This document shows, one piece after another, positions 49,201 through 61,795 of a DNA stretch of 64,000 bases (the first letter of the stretch is position 1; each line of letters opens with the position of its first letter). The translations under genes were made by a program, and so were the position numbers. A model generated the notes under the pieces. That model had not been told where the DNA came from. It saw only the letters and a program-made list of their open reading frames with translations, and searched no databases. The stretch is from NCBI GenBank assembly GCA_013397455.1, contig VYZB01000277.1:601295-665294 (forward strand). Direction: 5' to 3'. This stretch comes from Crotophaga sulcirostris (lineage: Eukaryota > Chordata > Aves > Cuculiformes > Crotophagidae).

Positions 49201-52200
49201 ACTGTCATTTTTATACTGAATAAAAAAATAGGAGAATGAAGGGGGAAATACTAGTTAATTACTTACTGGAATCACCAGAAATGCATTGCAGACCCAAGGC
49301 AGTGCAGTGATTTATGAAAGCTTAAACCTGTAAATATTTTGATTTATAAATGTTTGTGTATATATATCTGTAGATAAGTTCCTCATTGAAGTAATGCTGC
49401 CTTCTTCTCCTCTTTCCATCAGTTCAAAACATCATAAAATGCATCCAAGATTTGTCCTCACACAAGGTTAGTCCCATTACTTACTCGAGATGGGGCTGCG
49501 GTTCTCCACCATTGCTCTGTTACATTGGCAGTACCTCACCAGTCCTCCCAACTTTATTTTCCTCCTATATTATGGAGCTCATTGTCTTTGCACTCTGATG
49601 CACCCCATGCTGCAGGAGAAACCAGGCGTGTGACAGTCACCAAGTCTTTCATCTTTGGTGTGGTGCGAATCAAATGGAGGCAGAAATAGGAAAGCTTTTC
49701 AAACAGAAAAAGCAGCTGCTGACTCATTGTCTTCTCAGGGCATGAGCAGAGCCTTCTTGAGAATTTCTGTGGACTTTAGGAAATCCAGTGCTGCCTTTAA
49801 TCTGGTTGTTTGATTCCAGTTACCGAGGCAAACCTTTTAACTCCACTTTCCTGCAAACAGGAACTTTTCTTGGCCTTTCACTACCGTGTTTCTTTCAGCA
49901 GTGTCTTTCCATTACCTGCTGTCAGAGCAGGCTGTTCTAAAGAGCTTGAAACCTCATCCTTAAGTTAAAAGGGAATTTCAGATTATTTTACTGGTGTTAG
50001 AATTTGGCAGAGTTTCATGGGCCAGGATAACAAAAGGAATTGATCTGTGTAGTCAATAGGTCGTCTGCCCATTTCTCCTTGTTCGATGACCAGGCTTTCA
50101 CAGACAAAGCAGTTCTGGTGAGCTTCAGTGTAGCATCTTGCTCCCAGGCCTGTGTGACAGGGAATATAAAACAAATAGGTTGATACAGAAATAGTGCACT
50201 GATCTCGACATGGTGCGTTGGTGTGCCAGAGGTCCTGTTTCAGTGCTTCTCAAAGCTTCTTGCTCTAATACCACCTCTAAACAAAGAGATTCCCCATTGG
50301 TTTTTGTCTCTTTACAGGGCTATTAGTTGACCTCCAACTTGCTGCTAACAAGACTGCTGTTTCTCTGAAAGGACTCAACCTACCTTGACCGTTCTGACTG
50401 GAGTAGCTCCTCACACAGTCTCTTTCCCAAACCCTGTTTGCTTTCAGTTGTCCTTCTTAGCTCTGGTGAACACCATGACATTCATCATTTGATCCAGTGG
50501 CATCAGGGCTAGCCTTTTAGGTGAGGAATGTTTTGGTGAATATCACCTACAGCTGCCTAAAGATGCTTGAATTGTTGTTTCCCTTGTGCCTACCTTGGGT
50601 TTTGTATGGTATCTCAAGAGGTTAAGAAGTATTCATAAGTCAATATTGGGTAATTGTGTGAAATGGGACATGTTGGGAGGCCCCTGCTATGAGATGGTGG
50701 ATATAAAACATTCCTGGAAGACTCTGCTCAACCTAAATAGCCTGTTTTCTGTGCTTTTATCTTTAACAAGAACACTGGAAGCATGTATTCCCATTTGTAA
50801 TTGCTAAACAGCTTGCTCCGGTGGTTAAATGTAAGAAACAGGTATGCCGTTTGCAATAATAGTCTGCATAATTAATTATGCTACCTGTGGCTATGAGTAT
50901 AATTTCCAGATGAATAGAAGCAACATATAACAGTTTGAGAAAGGAATCCAGGTAAATATTTTATCCAGTGGTTTATGTTGACAAAGGGCTGGGGTTTGCT
51001 CTGCCCTTGCAGGGCTGGAGCGATGAGTACATGGCAGCAGGAGTTCGAAGCCTGCCCTTGGCATACCTGGACAGTGAGGTGGAGATACAGGTCAGGGCTG
51101 TTTGCCCATCTTACCTGGTTTATTAATTTGTCAGCTCAAAGAACTACTGTGTATGGCAGTTGTCCAAGTTACAAGCTGATATGTGGAATTACTTTGAAAC
51201 CAGTGGGAATATTGCAGTTAGTTTAAGTAGGAGAAGCAATTTGCATGTTGTAGGGTTAAATATAGCAGCAGTGCAGTATTTTCATATTGTTTTATTTATT
51301 GACTAATTCTTAAAAAGCCCACTTTAAATTTTAGTGGTCATTTTAGAGCTATTAAGCCATCAAGTAGTTAATGGTTTAAAGACTTTTAAAAACTGTTCAA
51401 AGGTTTTTAGACTAAATGTTACAGTATATCAGCTAACACATTGCCTTGCTTTAAAAATGTAGCGTTTCCAATGCATGTTTGACATGCTTGGGGCTACTCC
51501 AAGTCTTGATGCTAGGAAAGAACCAACTGCAATATTAGGCTTTAACATTTTATGATGAGAGTCAAGCTGTTTACGAGGTATGTAGGAAAAGTGGATTATA
51601 TTTTGTCACAGTGCAAGTTTTCACTCAAGGTTGGGTACAGGACTATAATGGGATGGGTTTAGCACCTCCCCAACAAAAGAAACACAATGAGACTGTTAAA
51701 AAGTAAAGAATATATTGCCTATGTTGAATAAAATGCCTTGAAAAACATTCCCAGGAGAACAGGACCATTTTCAGTTCTGATCCAGCAAAATGCTGGTATC
51801 TGGCCTGCTCTGCTTGTCCCCGTTCTTGGTAACGAGGATAAAACTGGAGTGGGGCGAAGGTTCCTGAATTAATGCGCAGGCGAGAAGCAATTTGATGGCT
51901 GGAAAACCCCTGCAGCTGGTGGTTTGGGTATCACAGCCATTTTGTGCAGTTTGAGGTGGGAAAATGCACAGCATTTATTTGTATGTTTATGTGTATGTTT
52001 GAGTGGTTGATCAACGAGGACGTGATTTGGCCAGTATTGCTGCATTCAGAGTGCTAGATACAGTTTAAGCTGGATCCCTAGAACTTAACATTCATTTCTC
52101 CCAAAACTAATTAATCCTTTTAATATTTATCTATATATACGAAATATACATAGTTCTCTTTTTACTTTACTATTTCAGATATTTTGATTTTCCTGTAATA

Positions 52201-54938
52201 GCTTCTTAGACTCAGATAATTTTTTAGTTGGATGTTAATATCTTCATGAAATAGAAGAATGACGGCTTGATTTCTTCCCCCCTTTAATAAAGGGTGACCA
52301 TTCAAAACTGAACAGCCTCAGCGACTGCGGAGCTGTTATTATGCAGGGTGTGAATTACAGCAAAAGGACTGTAAAATGTGATAGAATTTCAGACTTTGAT
52401 AATAAAGATCCCTCTCATATCTCCCAAGATTATAAAGTTGTTAAATGACTTTCTTCCTGTGCCTTTCTAATATTTCGGATTTCATAGTAACATCGCTGTC
52501 GAGATCTATTTGACATTCTATAACACTTTCTCAAACAACAGCCTGTCTCTTCTCCTGACAGAGAGCATGCTTTGAATGAAAGTTCATTAGTCTATTGAAA
52601 CATCTCAGCTAATTGCTAAGCTAGTACCCAGAATTGTCAAGTTCATATTTCCATCTGTGCCACAAGCATAGCAATAAAGAATTTTTTTGGACAGGTTAAT
52701 TTGCCTAAAATACCATGTAGTCAATCAGAGTAACAAAGTTGTTGATGGGAGCATCTGTCAAACTGGAGCTTTCATCAGAGCTGTCCCTCTTTGCTAGACG
52801 AACATCTCTGGCTCCCACGAGTTGGCAGAAATACAGCAAACAATAACAGCAGCTGCACTAGAATAATGTTATTCCGATGCTAAACACCAAACAGCTGGGT
52901 GTTGCATTGGTAAGAATGGTTTATAGTTTAGCTTCTTATGAAAATAAAATTCAGTCATTCAGATACAGCATTGTTTTAATATTTAATTTGGATTGTTTAT
53001 ATTATTTGCATTTTGTTAATTTTACATTTCATATAATTTGCTTGAAAATAGTATTCTTTGAAATTGTGTATGTACATGTGCGTGCATAAAGACTCCTAAT
53101 ACATGGTGCTTTTCCTGAAAAAAAACAAAACAAAAACAAATTAAACGTCTGCATTAAAAGCAAATTAAATGTATAAACTGAAATGATTTAAATGAGTTGG
53201 GAAGTTGCATTGAGGTTTCCAAGGCATGCTCTACATGGCCCACAGTGTGCCATTAATTTTCTGACAATCCAAAAGATCATTTAACAATTATGTTCCAATC
53301 TTCTACTGGATTTCTCTTGTCATTGGTAGTGCACACAGTGACTACATCCAGTGTTTGTTACATGAAACACATCGATGTTAATGGAGAGAAAAATACAATA
53401 ACTTCATTTTCCTACAAATAACTTTTTTTATGCTCTAGGAAATGAGATCAAAACTCAAGTAATTCCAGCTAAATCAGTGGATTTAACCTAGATTTACTAT
53501 AGTGTGAAAGAGGGTAAAATTTGACTGGTAACATCCAGGACTGCAGAACTTAAAAAGGGATGAGATGTGATGAGCATTACAGTATCCAAAAATAGGTTTT
53601 CATCTGTACCTTTTCACCAGTGCTGAGAAGAACAGAGCTTCCTTAAAATGCTTCCTTGAAAATGTCTCTTTTATTGTTGACGACAATAAATACGCACGCA
53701 GCCGTGTGAGCTGTGTAACTACTGAGCAGAATATAGCCTGGTATGTGAGTGCTTGTTTATGGGCACACCTGCATTCTGTCACAAAATTTAGGATCTCTGA
53801 AAACTGAATTATTGCTGTGAAGTGGTAAATTTCCTAAATTAAGTACTGGTGATTTGACTTTATGTGTGATCTGCCACTGCCGTATGTGCAGTAAGAGTTC
53901 TTAGTGAGATTCGATCTTCTCCATCTTTTGTGAGGGAGCTGTGACTCGCGCAGTGCTACGGTGGGTGCTTCTTCATTTTGAGTCAGCACGTGGCGTGTTC
54001 TGTGCAGAAGGAACGTGGTAGATCTGACATAATTTATATCCTGTCTTAAAAGTGCTACGCGTTTGGGATACCTGTAAACAGGGACAGGATAAGGTAGAAG
54101 AAACTTCACGTAAATAGGACTTCACCCAGTGCATCACTATATTCTTACGTGATATGACTGCTTTAGAAGGTCTCAGGAGACTGTAAGGTCTTTGTTACAG
54201 GGTGGTCCGGAGCCAGCACACTAAGGACAAACGGGAGGAATGGTAAATACATGGAGCATGTGAGGAGAGGTGAGGCAGAGTTTCAAGAGGGGGGAAAACC
54301 ATCCTCTTTTGAGGTTGGTATTTTTTTTTCCTGGAAAATAGAAGGTAGCCTTTCCATTAAAAAAAGTGTCATTCCTCCTGAATACAGTTACTTTTCCATC
54401 CTGACTGGGTTCCCTGGCAACTTCCTCAGTGAAGTCAAGCATATGTGTGTTAGGGAAGACAATCTGCTGAAGGGGAGAGCGTTACAAAGCCCTTCCATAC
54501 AGGGATACAGAGCCTCTGTCACTGCCTCAGCCTGATGTTTGGCAGTGGGTGGAAGGGAAGAGAGGATAAGATGGGGAGAGATGAATTTGTAGAACATTGG
54601 ATTCTATCCCCCATCCACACTGTCCTGCTTCTCTCCAGGCCTCTTAGATGAGAAGTGATAGCAGTTGGCAGGAGGAAGACTTGGGCAATGAGCACAGTCC
54701 ATCAATTTTGGAAGAACATAAGCGTATCAGCTACTCTGTATTCTGTCAGGCTGTGGGGGAGAACTTAGCTTGTCTTATTAATGTCATATCAACATGTCTT
54801 ATTAATAATGATAGAACCACTCGATACCATCCAAAAAAAGAATATAATAAGATCAGCTATGATAAGAGGTCAAGGCACAGAGAATATTTTTTCTGAATAC
54901 AGACATCCATACAAATGTATAGATAGGTTTCTCTTTCC
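46246..54938. other. Non-genic unique sequence
   Basis: No gene or repeat family is recognised. All frames are 83 codons or shorter before 53800. An A/C-interrupted tract lies at 53118-53140. Frames of about 90 codons at 53834-54109 (-) and 54251-54535 (+) have no family resemblance. A 26-base stretch near 51000-51025 resembles one near 26655-26680. Confidence 0.5.
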
Positions 54939-54952
54939 TTTTTTTTTTTTTT
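54939..54952 (+). repeat. T homopolymer (14 T)
   Basis: The run is preceded by CTCTTTCC and followed by AGAG, so it also looks like a splice acceptor tract. No supported exon follows. Confidence 0.85.
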
Positions 54953-56349
54953 AGAGTTCATGTTCTTAGCAAAGTCAATAGAGGTTTGCAGAAAGCCTCT
55001 ACTATTTTCATGGTCCTGGAACTGTGACTTTTGCCCTTGGAATTGACCTGAGTACCTCTAAATCCATGGATGTTTTCAGGCAGGTAGTCAGTGCAGTATG
55101 GTTCTGAATGTTTACCCTGGTTTGCCTCAGTTACCATATCTTGTCGTTGGAATCAATCTCGTCCTGAGAACCATTTCCTTATTGAAAATCTTGCTGTCAA
55201 AACCTGTGACTCCATTTCCTAGGACATGGTTGGTTGTTGGGGTTTTTTTTTTTTCAAATTTACAACTTCACAGTCTTTGTAGGTTTGGTGAGTTCCTGCA
55301 AAGGTTTGCAGATGTGACTGCAGTGCCAGGCTGGACATATGGGTGCTGGAAATTTGGATGGTAGGTGTCAGGACACGTCCCAGCTAAAAGGCAAATAAAG
55401 TTTGAATCAAACTGGCTGGAGAAGACCTCATCCCAAGAGTATTTTCTCCTTATTCTAGCACCCATCTTCATAAATCCACTGAGTTGAAAGTGGCTATTTC
55501 CAATTTAATGTGTGAAAGAGAGCAGCTTCAGATCATACCTTTATTTTTTCTTGTTTAGGTTATTTGAACTTTTTGTTTGGTTCAGTTAAGAGTACTCATT
55601 TTATTTACAAGTAGAATAATTGACCAGCTGTTAATGGCCAACTTTGTAAGAGAGGTCTTGATCCTGTGTTAACTTTACGTTCCTGGAGGACAATTTCTCA
55701 TGAAACCACCATAATGTGTTGCTAATGATTACTTTATCAAGTCCATGGGCTCCCTGGGAACCATTAAGCTAGAGGACCATCTGCTGCTATTAGTCCATGC
55801 ATGCCATTCCTGTGGTTTGACCTATGGCTGATGTGCAGGGAGGCTGGCCAGCATGTGCAAACGCAGTATCAAAAGCTTGAAGTTTGGGCAGGTGTGGGGT
55901 TGTGCTGTTTGCCATAGTAAACGCTTAGCCACAACTGTTGAAGCAGTGCTGAAGATCATCAAGTCAGACCAGGTCGGAATTCTTGAGGAATCCAGAAACA
56001 ACCATTTATGGAGGGTTAGTAGGTTTATTAACTCTGTGATCAGAGCCAGGAATGAGAGAAGGCTTAAGAGAAAACAATTTCCCAGACAATAGGAATAACA
56101 GGAGATGCATTAGGAATTGCTGGAGCATCCTCTCCTGACCAACTGTGCTGTCTTAATTAGATCCTCTTAGCAGATGAACTGCAGTGTGGTGTCTGGACTT
56201 GCAAAGCTCTGGGTGGCTCACAGGACAAGCAGAGGTTAACACAACCCCAGGGCCTTTGGGACTGGTAGGGCAGCGAGTGACTTTCTATAGATCACAAGCT
56301 GTAGGATTTTACCCAGTGACTCTGTTGCTCCTGTAACTTCTATGCAGTT
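54953..56349. other. Non-genic unique sequence
   Basis: A 12-T run lies at 55243-55254. A basic 79-codon plus frame at 55853-56092 is unrecognised. Nothing else is supported. Confidence 0.5.
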
Positions 56350-56640
56350 AAAATGTTCTTTCCAGACAGGCAGCTAGTCATGATTTGAAAGCAGTGAGAT
56401 GTGGAACATACCCCTCCTTTTGACCCTTTGTTCCATCTTGTAAATGCACACACTATAAAGAAGGTTGCACCCTACAGCTTATTTTCTGCCTTCAGTCTGT
56501 GGCCATTAATTCTTGCTATTTCTTTGTTGGGTGGAGTTCCTTGGTATCTGTATTTTCACCTTTTGATTCTATAGAAACCTTGAAATGTGATTGTTGCCAA
56601 CCTAAAGATCTCACAAATACATACCAGAAAGCTTGCCTGC
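56350..56640 (-). mobile_element. Ancient CR1-group LINE fragment, antisense
   Basis: The plus strand reads AAATGTTCTTTCCAGACAGG, then a TCATGATTTGAAAGCAGTGA segment, then CTTCAGTCTGTGGCCATTAA and TTCTTGCTATTTCTTTGTTG. Further on it has an ATAGAAACCTTGAAATGTGA and CCAACCTAAAG stretch. This order parallels the antisense strand of old CR1 elements common in turtles and other reptiles. In those, AAATGTTCTATCCAGACAG is followed by a CAGCCATTGGATCTTGTTAT-like and a TATAGACTGTAATCAAGTCA-like segment. It is much more diverged than the 32-35 kb copies. The comparison is from memory and not an alignment. Confidence 0.6.
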
Positions 56641-58524
56641 TTTTATTCTGCATGTCAGTTGGCCCAATAAAACACATTACCTCTTCCTAGAACCTAATGA
56701 TATAACCTAGGTGATAACCTAAAACTCATTAGGGCTATGACAACACACTGATGTGCTGAATTCTTATACAGCATCTTCTGTCTGCGCTGACGTTTCGGGT
56801 ATGCGTATGTTTTTGCTTTACTTATTTCTGCCTGCGAGCTCATGCTCTTTGTGGCACTATAGATTATGTCGTATGAGAATGACAGTTTTATTTGCTTTTA
56901 TTGTCCACTGTGGAAGCATTGCAGGTTTGATTCTAAATTAATCTTTATTGTGTTTTTAAATTTCTTCTTATTCCTTGACATAACCCGCTATCTCTCAGAC
57001 TTAGCTTTGCTGGCTACAATCAATTTATTATTCATAAATTCTCTGTTTTGACAGCAGTAGACTGGATTCAATTACTGCCAAAAGGCCCAGTCATACCAGG
57101 CTGCCGTGTTAGAAAATGAATTGTTCAGTGACGCGATCTGTCTTAGTGAACATTAAGTGATGCTTTGATAATTATATAGACATACGTATGCCGGGGAAAA
57201 AAAAAAAGCTTTGGGAACATTTTTTGTTACCCCCTGTGGAAAGCAGTAGAGAATAGTGGAGGAAGATGAATTGACAGATTGTTATTAGCTGAGGCATCGT
57301 GTAAAGTCAGCTACGGCCTACTGCTACGGCTCCGCTGTGTGTGCCGCGGGAGGGTGGGCCGCAGCAGAAGACTGAGGACTGCAGCACTTCACAGAGCAGC
57401 AGACAAAATTAACACCATCATTTAGTTTTATTTGTTACAGTTTTAAGTGAGCTGGAAGATGAAAATGTTTAAAATAAGACCTCAGATTGAGACTGCTGAG
57501 GAATCCCAGAATCTTCGTGTTTCCAATTCACAGAACCGTACCTCTTCTACTTTTTTCATGGAGAAAAAGGAGAAGGGAGGACCTGTCCAGGTCATCTTTC
57601 AGGCTGACAGGTGAGCGGATTGACTGCAGGAGTTCTGAAGGCTGCGCAGGGTGTCTGTCAGAAGACAGCGAGTTTTGCTGACAGCATTGGGTTTACGCTC
57701 TTGCATAGGTGCACACGCATCCTGTACAGTGAGACAGGGACTAAATACTGGTTTCTTTCCTCAGACTACATTCCCCTTCCAGGATAAAACCACTTTTGCA
57801 CTGAAATAAGACCCTGCAGACGCTGTGCATAAAAAAAACCAAAAACCACAAACAAAAAAAACCCACCAAACCAAACTGTTTTGCCCTAACATCTTCATTG
57901 AGTCTTTTTGTGAGAATTAATTTTTGTCGTTACTACTTTCCTTAATCAGAGTTGGCCATGAGATTAAAAAGATGTAGGAGGAGGACAGAAGGGATCTCCA
58001 TGCTCATTTGTTATATGGTCAGGCTTTTTTCTAGAGTGAGAGTGGAGAAATTTGGCATGTGCTCTTCTTTTTTCCATGTGAAAATACACAGGCTCAGATG
58101 CTGAAATCTGCCCCATGGTGGTAATGAAGCGTGAGGGGATTCTCAGGAGGAGTTGGGTCCTCATTTCCAGCAGCAAAGCTGAGTTGTGGATGGTTTAGAA
58201 GAACCTTTCTGCAAATGATGGGATCCGTTGTGGGAGAGGCTCGCTGGAAGTGTGGTCGTTCCTGAATGTCTAAAAATGTGCCAGAAATTGGAACTCCAGG
58301 GAGCTGAATTCTTTTGAAGGTCAAGTCTTAAGTCTTTCAGGTAACAATTTCATATAACACCTTGAGGAGGAAAGCTGGCTTTTCATTACTGACTCAGCTG
58401 ATTCACCTCACCAGCTTACAGCAGACGGCTCAGAAACCAATAATAATTATGCTCAGCTCCTCTAATAGTATTTTTCATGAGCAGGAGCTGAGGCAATGAG
58501 GCATTTCAGGAAGTCACTATCATT
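56641..58524. other. Non-genic unique sequence
   Basis: No gene is recognised. A CpG-rich spot lies at 57340-57370, around a CCGCGG core. A-tracts lie at 57197-57207 and 57831-57876. Confidence 0.5.
57831..57876 (+). repeat. A/C-biased low-complexity tract
   Basis: Runs of A are broken by C and CC, ending in CCCACCAAACCAAAC. The same ending occurs at 4011-4026, and the reverse complement style occurs at 12920-12940. No fixed unit is present. Confidence 0.7.
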
Positions 58525-58610
58525 GCAGTTCTGTTACACTCAGAGAAACTGAGGCAGAAAGGTGTGTGCAAGGTCATCCGTTGATGGTATCACAACTGCT
58601 TGCAACACCA
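58525..58610 (-). repeat. Possible MIR SINE fragment, antisense
   Basis: The stretch ACTCAGAGAAACTGAGGCAG followed by AAAGGTGTGTGCAAGGTCAT resembles the reverse complement of the MIR central part (GAAACTGAGGC..AG, then TTGCCCAAGGTCAC). It is short and diverged, so the call is tentative. Confidence 0.45.
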
Positions 58611-60101
58611 CTGGGGTGTTTTGCAAGGAGCAAGAAGCTGTGTCACGTGCAGGCTTCTAGCATGGCCATGTATTTTGTGAATAGCTTTTCAGTTTGGCTT
58701 TTATGAGTACTTCGATCGCTTAAGGTTTTTGCTGATACCTTCTGTTACCTGTAGCACAGCTTGCCAAATTATTAAATGACTGATCAGTTGGTTTTGTTCA
58801 GTAATGTATTCTGCCCATTAAAAAATTATTCAGGGAAAAAAAAAAAACAACACCAAAACTATTCAATTAATATCAATTGCTTGCTCTTCTTAGAATCATG
58901 TCGTAAAATTCTGCTATAACCATCTTACCTAGGGGCAAAAAGCAGATGTTTTCTGTGCAAATGTTCCTTATAATGGAAGAGGAAATGGCGGAAAGTAGTG
59001 AAGGAGAAAAACAGAAACAAATCACCCTGCTGTGTATTTCCTATATTAACTACCATTCTGTGAGATAGCAGTGGGTGTTTAAAAACCCATCGTTTCTTCT
59101 TGTTACTGATTAACGTCAGTCTCTAATACAGCGGGAGTCGCATTAATTGTGTATCTTCTTACTTTTTTCCTCTCATTCTTGTGGTAGCTTGACTCCAATG
59201 TAAATAGGATGTTTCAGGATTTCATTTTTTGGTTACCAGGTCTAGTAGATATTTCAAATTCTTCATGCATAGTCTGGCATCTGTCTACATCCCTTCTTTT
59301 TAAACTGATTATCCTTTACTTCAAACAATGAGTTATACAACTAATAAAATGGTTTCTGGAGGAGCTAAAATAGAATGTGAGTGGAATTGAAAACTTTGCC
59401 AAAATAGCAGAAAATGTTTTGTTCCTTGAGTCACGCTGTCATCAGTTAAACTCTAGAAAATGAAGGGCCAGACATTGATTTGGGCTTGTGAGGGGAGTCG
59501 TGGTGCCTGCATGAATATCTGGATAAAATGGCATCCACAGTGGGCCAGAGTGGACTGAAATACGCTAAATAATCATGCTGAGACAATGAGACACGAGCAG
59601 TGGATCTTGTTTCCCCCCAAAATGCTCTGAAAGAGAAGAGCAGGGGTTTATTAACTGTTTCTTAAAATAAGACTTCTTAAAATAATGACTTACAGTACCT
59701 TTGAATTGATGAGAGAACCCAGCCTGCACTGAGATCCAGGTAGCTCTGGCCAGACTCCTACTCCTCGTAGGTGGTTAAAACCAACACAGTGGCTTGATGT
59801 TTCTACTGTGACAAGAGTGCAGCTAGGTTTGTATTTAGTAGGAATGTCAACTGGTATGACTCTGATGGTTAGTTACCTGCTTCATCAATCCTTAGAAGCC
59901 TCAGCTAGACACAACGGAAAAAGAACAATAGCTGAAGAGAATCTGTATTGTCGTAGGAGAGAGTCACATGACAGAGAAAGCATCTAGAGAAGGAAAATAC
60001 TATGGATTCAGAGAACAGGGAGTGGTGGAGGGCTGCAGATGAGCTTTGGGTGCTCGCTAGTGGTGCTTACTGACCTTTCAGTGCCATGGCTTACTACGTA
60101 C
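58611..60101. other. Non-genic unique sequence
   Basis: No gene or repeat is recognised, apart from a 12-A run at 58836-58847 followed by CAACACC. Confidence 0.5.
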
Positions 60102-60200
60102 CTCTGCAATTACTGGTGGCTTTTCTTCTGAATGGCTTTCAGGCTTAGGCATCACAGATGGAGAACATGACCTCTTCCTTTCATTGAAATACCTCCTCTC
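60102..60200 (-). other. Exon-like segment B, unconfirmed
   Basis: On the minus strand, a pyrimidine tract ending in CCCCACTCTCAG precedes GAGAGGAGG, and the segment ends with GCAGAG followed by the donor GTACGTAG. Between them are exactly 33 open codons (99 bases). They form part of a 120-codon open frame (60078-60440) rich in charged and polar residues. No domain is recognised. A phase-0, multiple-of-three segment with two good splice signals and one long frame is better than most look-alikes here, but still far from proof. It is adjacent to the reverse-transcriptase-like segment, which offers a competing explanation. Confidence 0.25.
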
Positions 60201-60392
60201 CTGAGAGTGGGGAAAAAAACTGCAACCCAAAGCTCCATTTTGGAAGAGTTGAATATTACAGAAGGTCTTCACATTGCCGCTAGGTCTGTCTTTAGGATCC
60301 CAGTAGATAGAACACTTTTGCAAGCTCAACTTTTCCTTCTGCTGTTCTTCAGCTGACTGAAATGCTGCTTTCCCTTCTGCAGCTGCCACTTC

Positions 60393-60503
60393 CTTTTGTG
60401 TATTCAGTTGTAATCCAAATTTCACGCTTACTTTGGTCATCCACTTTACTACCTACCAAAGCAGTTTCTCAGACTTTCTGATAAGGAAATCATCATCAGC
60501 GTA
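60393..60503 (-). mobile_element. Possible fossil non-LTR reverse transcriptase segment
   Basis: Thirty-seven minus-strand codons begin with YADD, the catalytic motif of LINE reverse transcriptases. They continue with a leucine-isoleucine pair, an SEKL stretch, and, about 14 residues after an in-frame stop, a KFGLQLNTQK stretch. In L1-like and related LINEs the YADD box is followed at this distance by a G-L-x-L-N-x-x-K element. The frame holds one stop (60453-60455), and the sequence upstream of YADD appears to need a frameshift, so it would be dead. It does not look like CR1, whose box is FADDTKL. Only one motif pair supports the call, so chance cannot be excluded. Confidence 0.35.
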
Positions 60504-61795
60504 AAGCTGATTGTAGCATCTGCACTCCCCCCTTCTTCCCCCTCCCCATCAATGACACCATCAAGTCTGGGTCCACTGATAGTGAAGAAAAAAAAAGAAG
60601 AAACCAGCAAGAATGAATATTCCTGTCAGAAAAAAAAATACATATATGCGGTACATACCAAGTGAAAGTACTGCAATCTGTGAGATCTGGAAGCCATTCA
60701 TGGAGTTCATCAAAAGCAATGAAATAAATATGCTAGATCAACAATGATTTATTATCTGTCTACCTGACCCCTAGCTGATGTAATCAATACATTTGTGATC
60801 CAAACTGTAAAGTGTCTAAATTATATAATGTGCGTACTCCAGCAGTAGCAAAGGCAGTTACTCAAGAAGCTATTGATAATAACCACTGGCTACATCAACT
60901 GGCATGGGAATTTAACATCTTATGTCTCATTGAATTTATAGATTTCCTTTGTTGGCTGCATATAGAATTTGCTGTGTTTCATTATTTTTTTTCTTTGTCT
61001 CTTAACGAATACTTCCTGCCTTTCCACTGTGCTGTAGTAAAAGAGAAAGAATAAATTACTTGAAGTGATCAGGTGGATAGTGGGATAGTGGTTCATAACG
61101 TATCTTGATAAATTTACTAATAAACAATAATGCTAATAGTGTCTCACATTCAGCAGTTACTAAGATCTCAGAGCAAACCCAGGTACTGTCTTCTACCTTA
61201 CCTATACTGCAAGTTGAGAACCTGCAAAATACCTGTATGGCAAAGGGATGCTGTGCTTCCTGTGTGATGGCAAAGTGCCCATCTATGGTATTTCTCTCCA
61301 TGAGGTAGTTAATGGGACTTTGCAAGCTAAAGAGGTGGTGGAGCATGTTCATCAGGCTGTATCTGCTAATTGCCATGAACTTGGTAGCAGACCACTGCCA
61401 GCCTGCCGTGGGTAAGGAGCAGCCAATTGCTGTTTGCTAACTCTACCTTATTCCTTTCAACACCTGCACCCTCAAAGCCCCCGTAATACCACCCTGCCAA
61501 GCTCTTAAAATAGATCTCATTTGAGAAAATAATGATTTCAAAAAAAATCTTTTTAATTGTGTTCAAAATCACCCAAACCTGGTTTGGGGGACTTTTAAGC
61601 TTCAAAGCAATTTGTAGCGCTAGCTGATAAATATTATGTTACAGCTAATATATCAAAGCATAATGCGGTCTGAAACAGAGCTGGTAGGTGATCCATCTAT
61701 GTCACATGAAAGGAACTGTTTTCCTGGTTTGGTCTCCTATTTACCTCTTTACCAAACTAAAGGAAATAACTTTGTAGTGAATCTTCAAAGAGATG
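60504..61795. other. Unassigned sequence between exon-like segments
   Basis: No repeat or gene is recognised. The minus strand carries a 106-codon frame (61056-61376). The plus strand has an unlisted 58-codon frame ending near 61410. Neither has a family signature. Confidence 0.4.

Noticed and set aside
61222..61410. 58-codon plus-strand frame with protein-like composition
   Set aside because: It has no family match, opposes a longer frame on the minus strand, and has no convincing splice acceptor.
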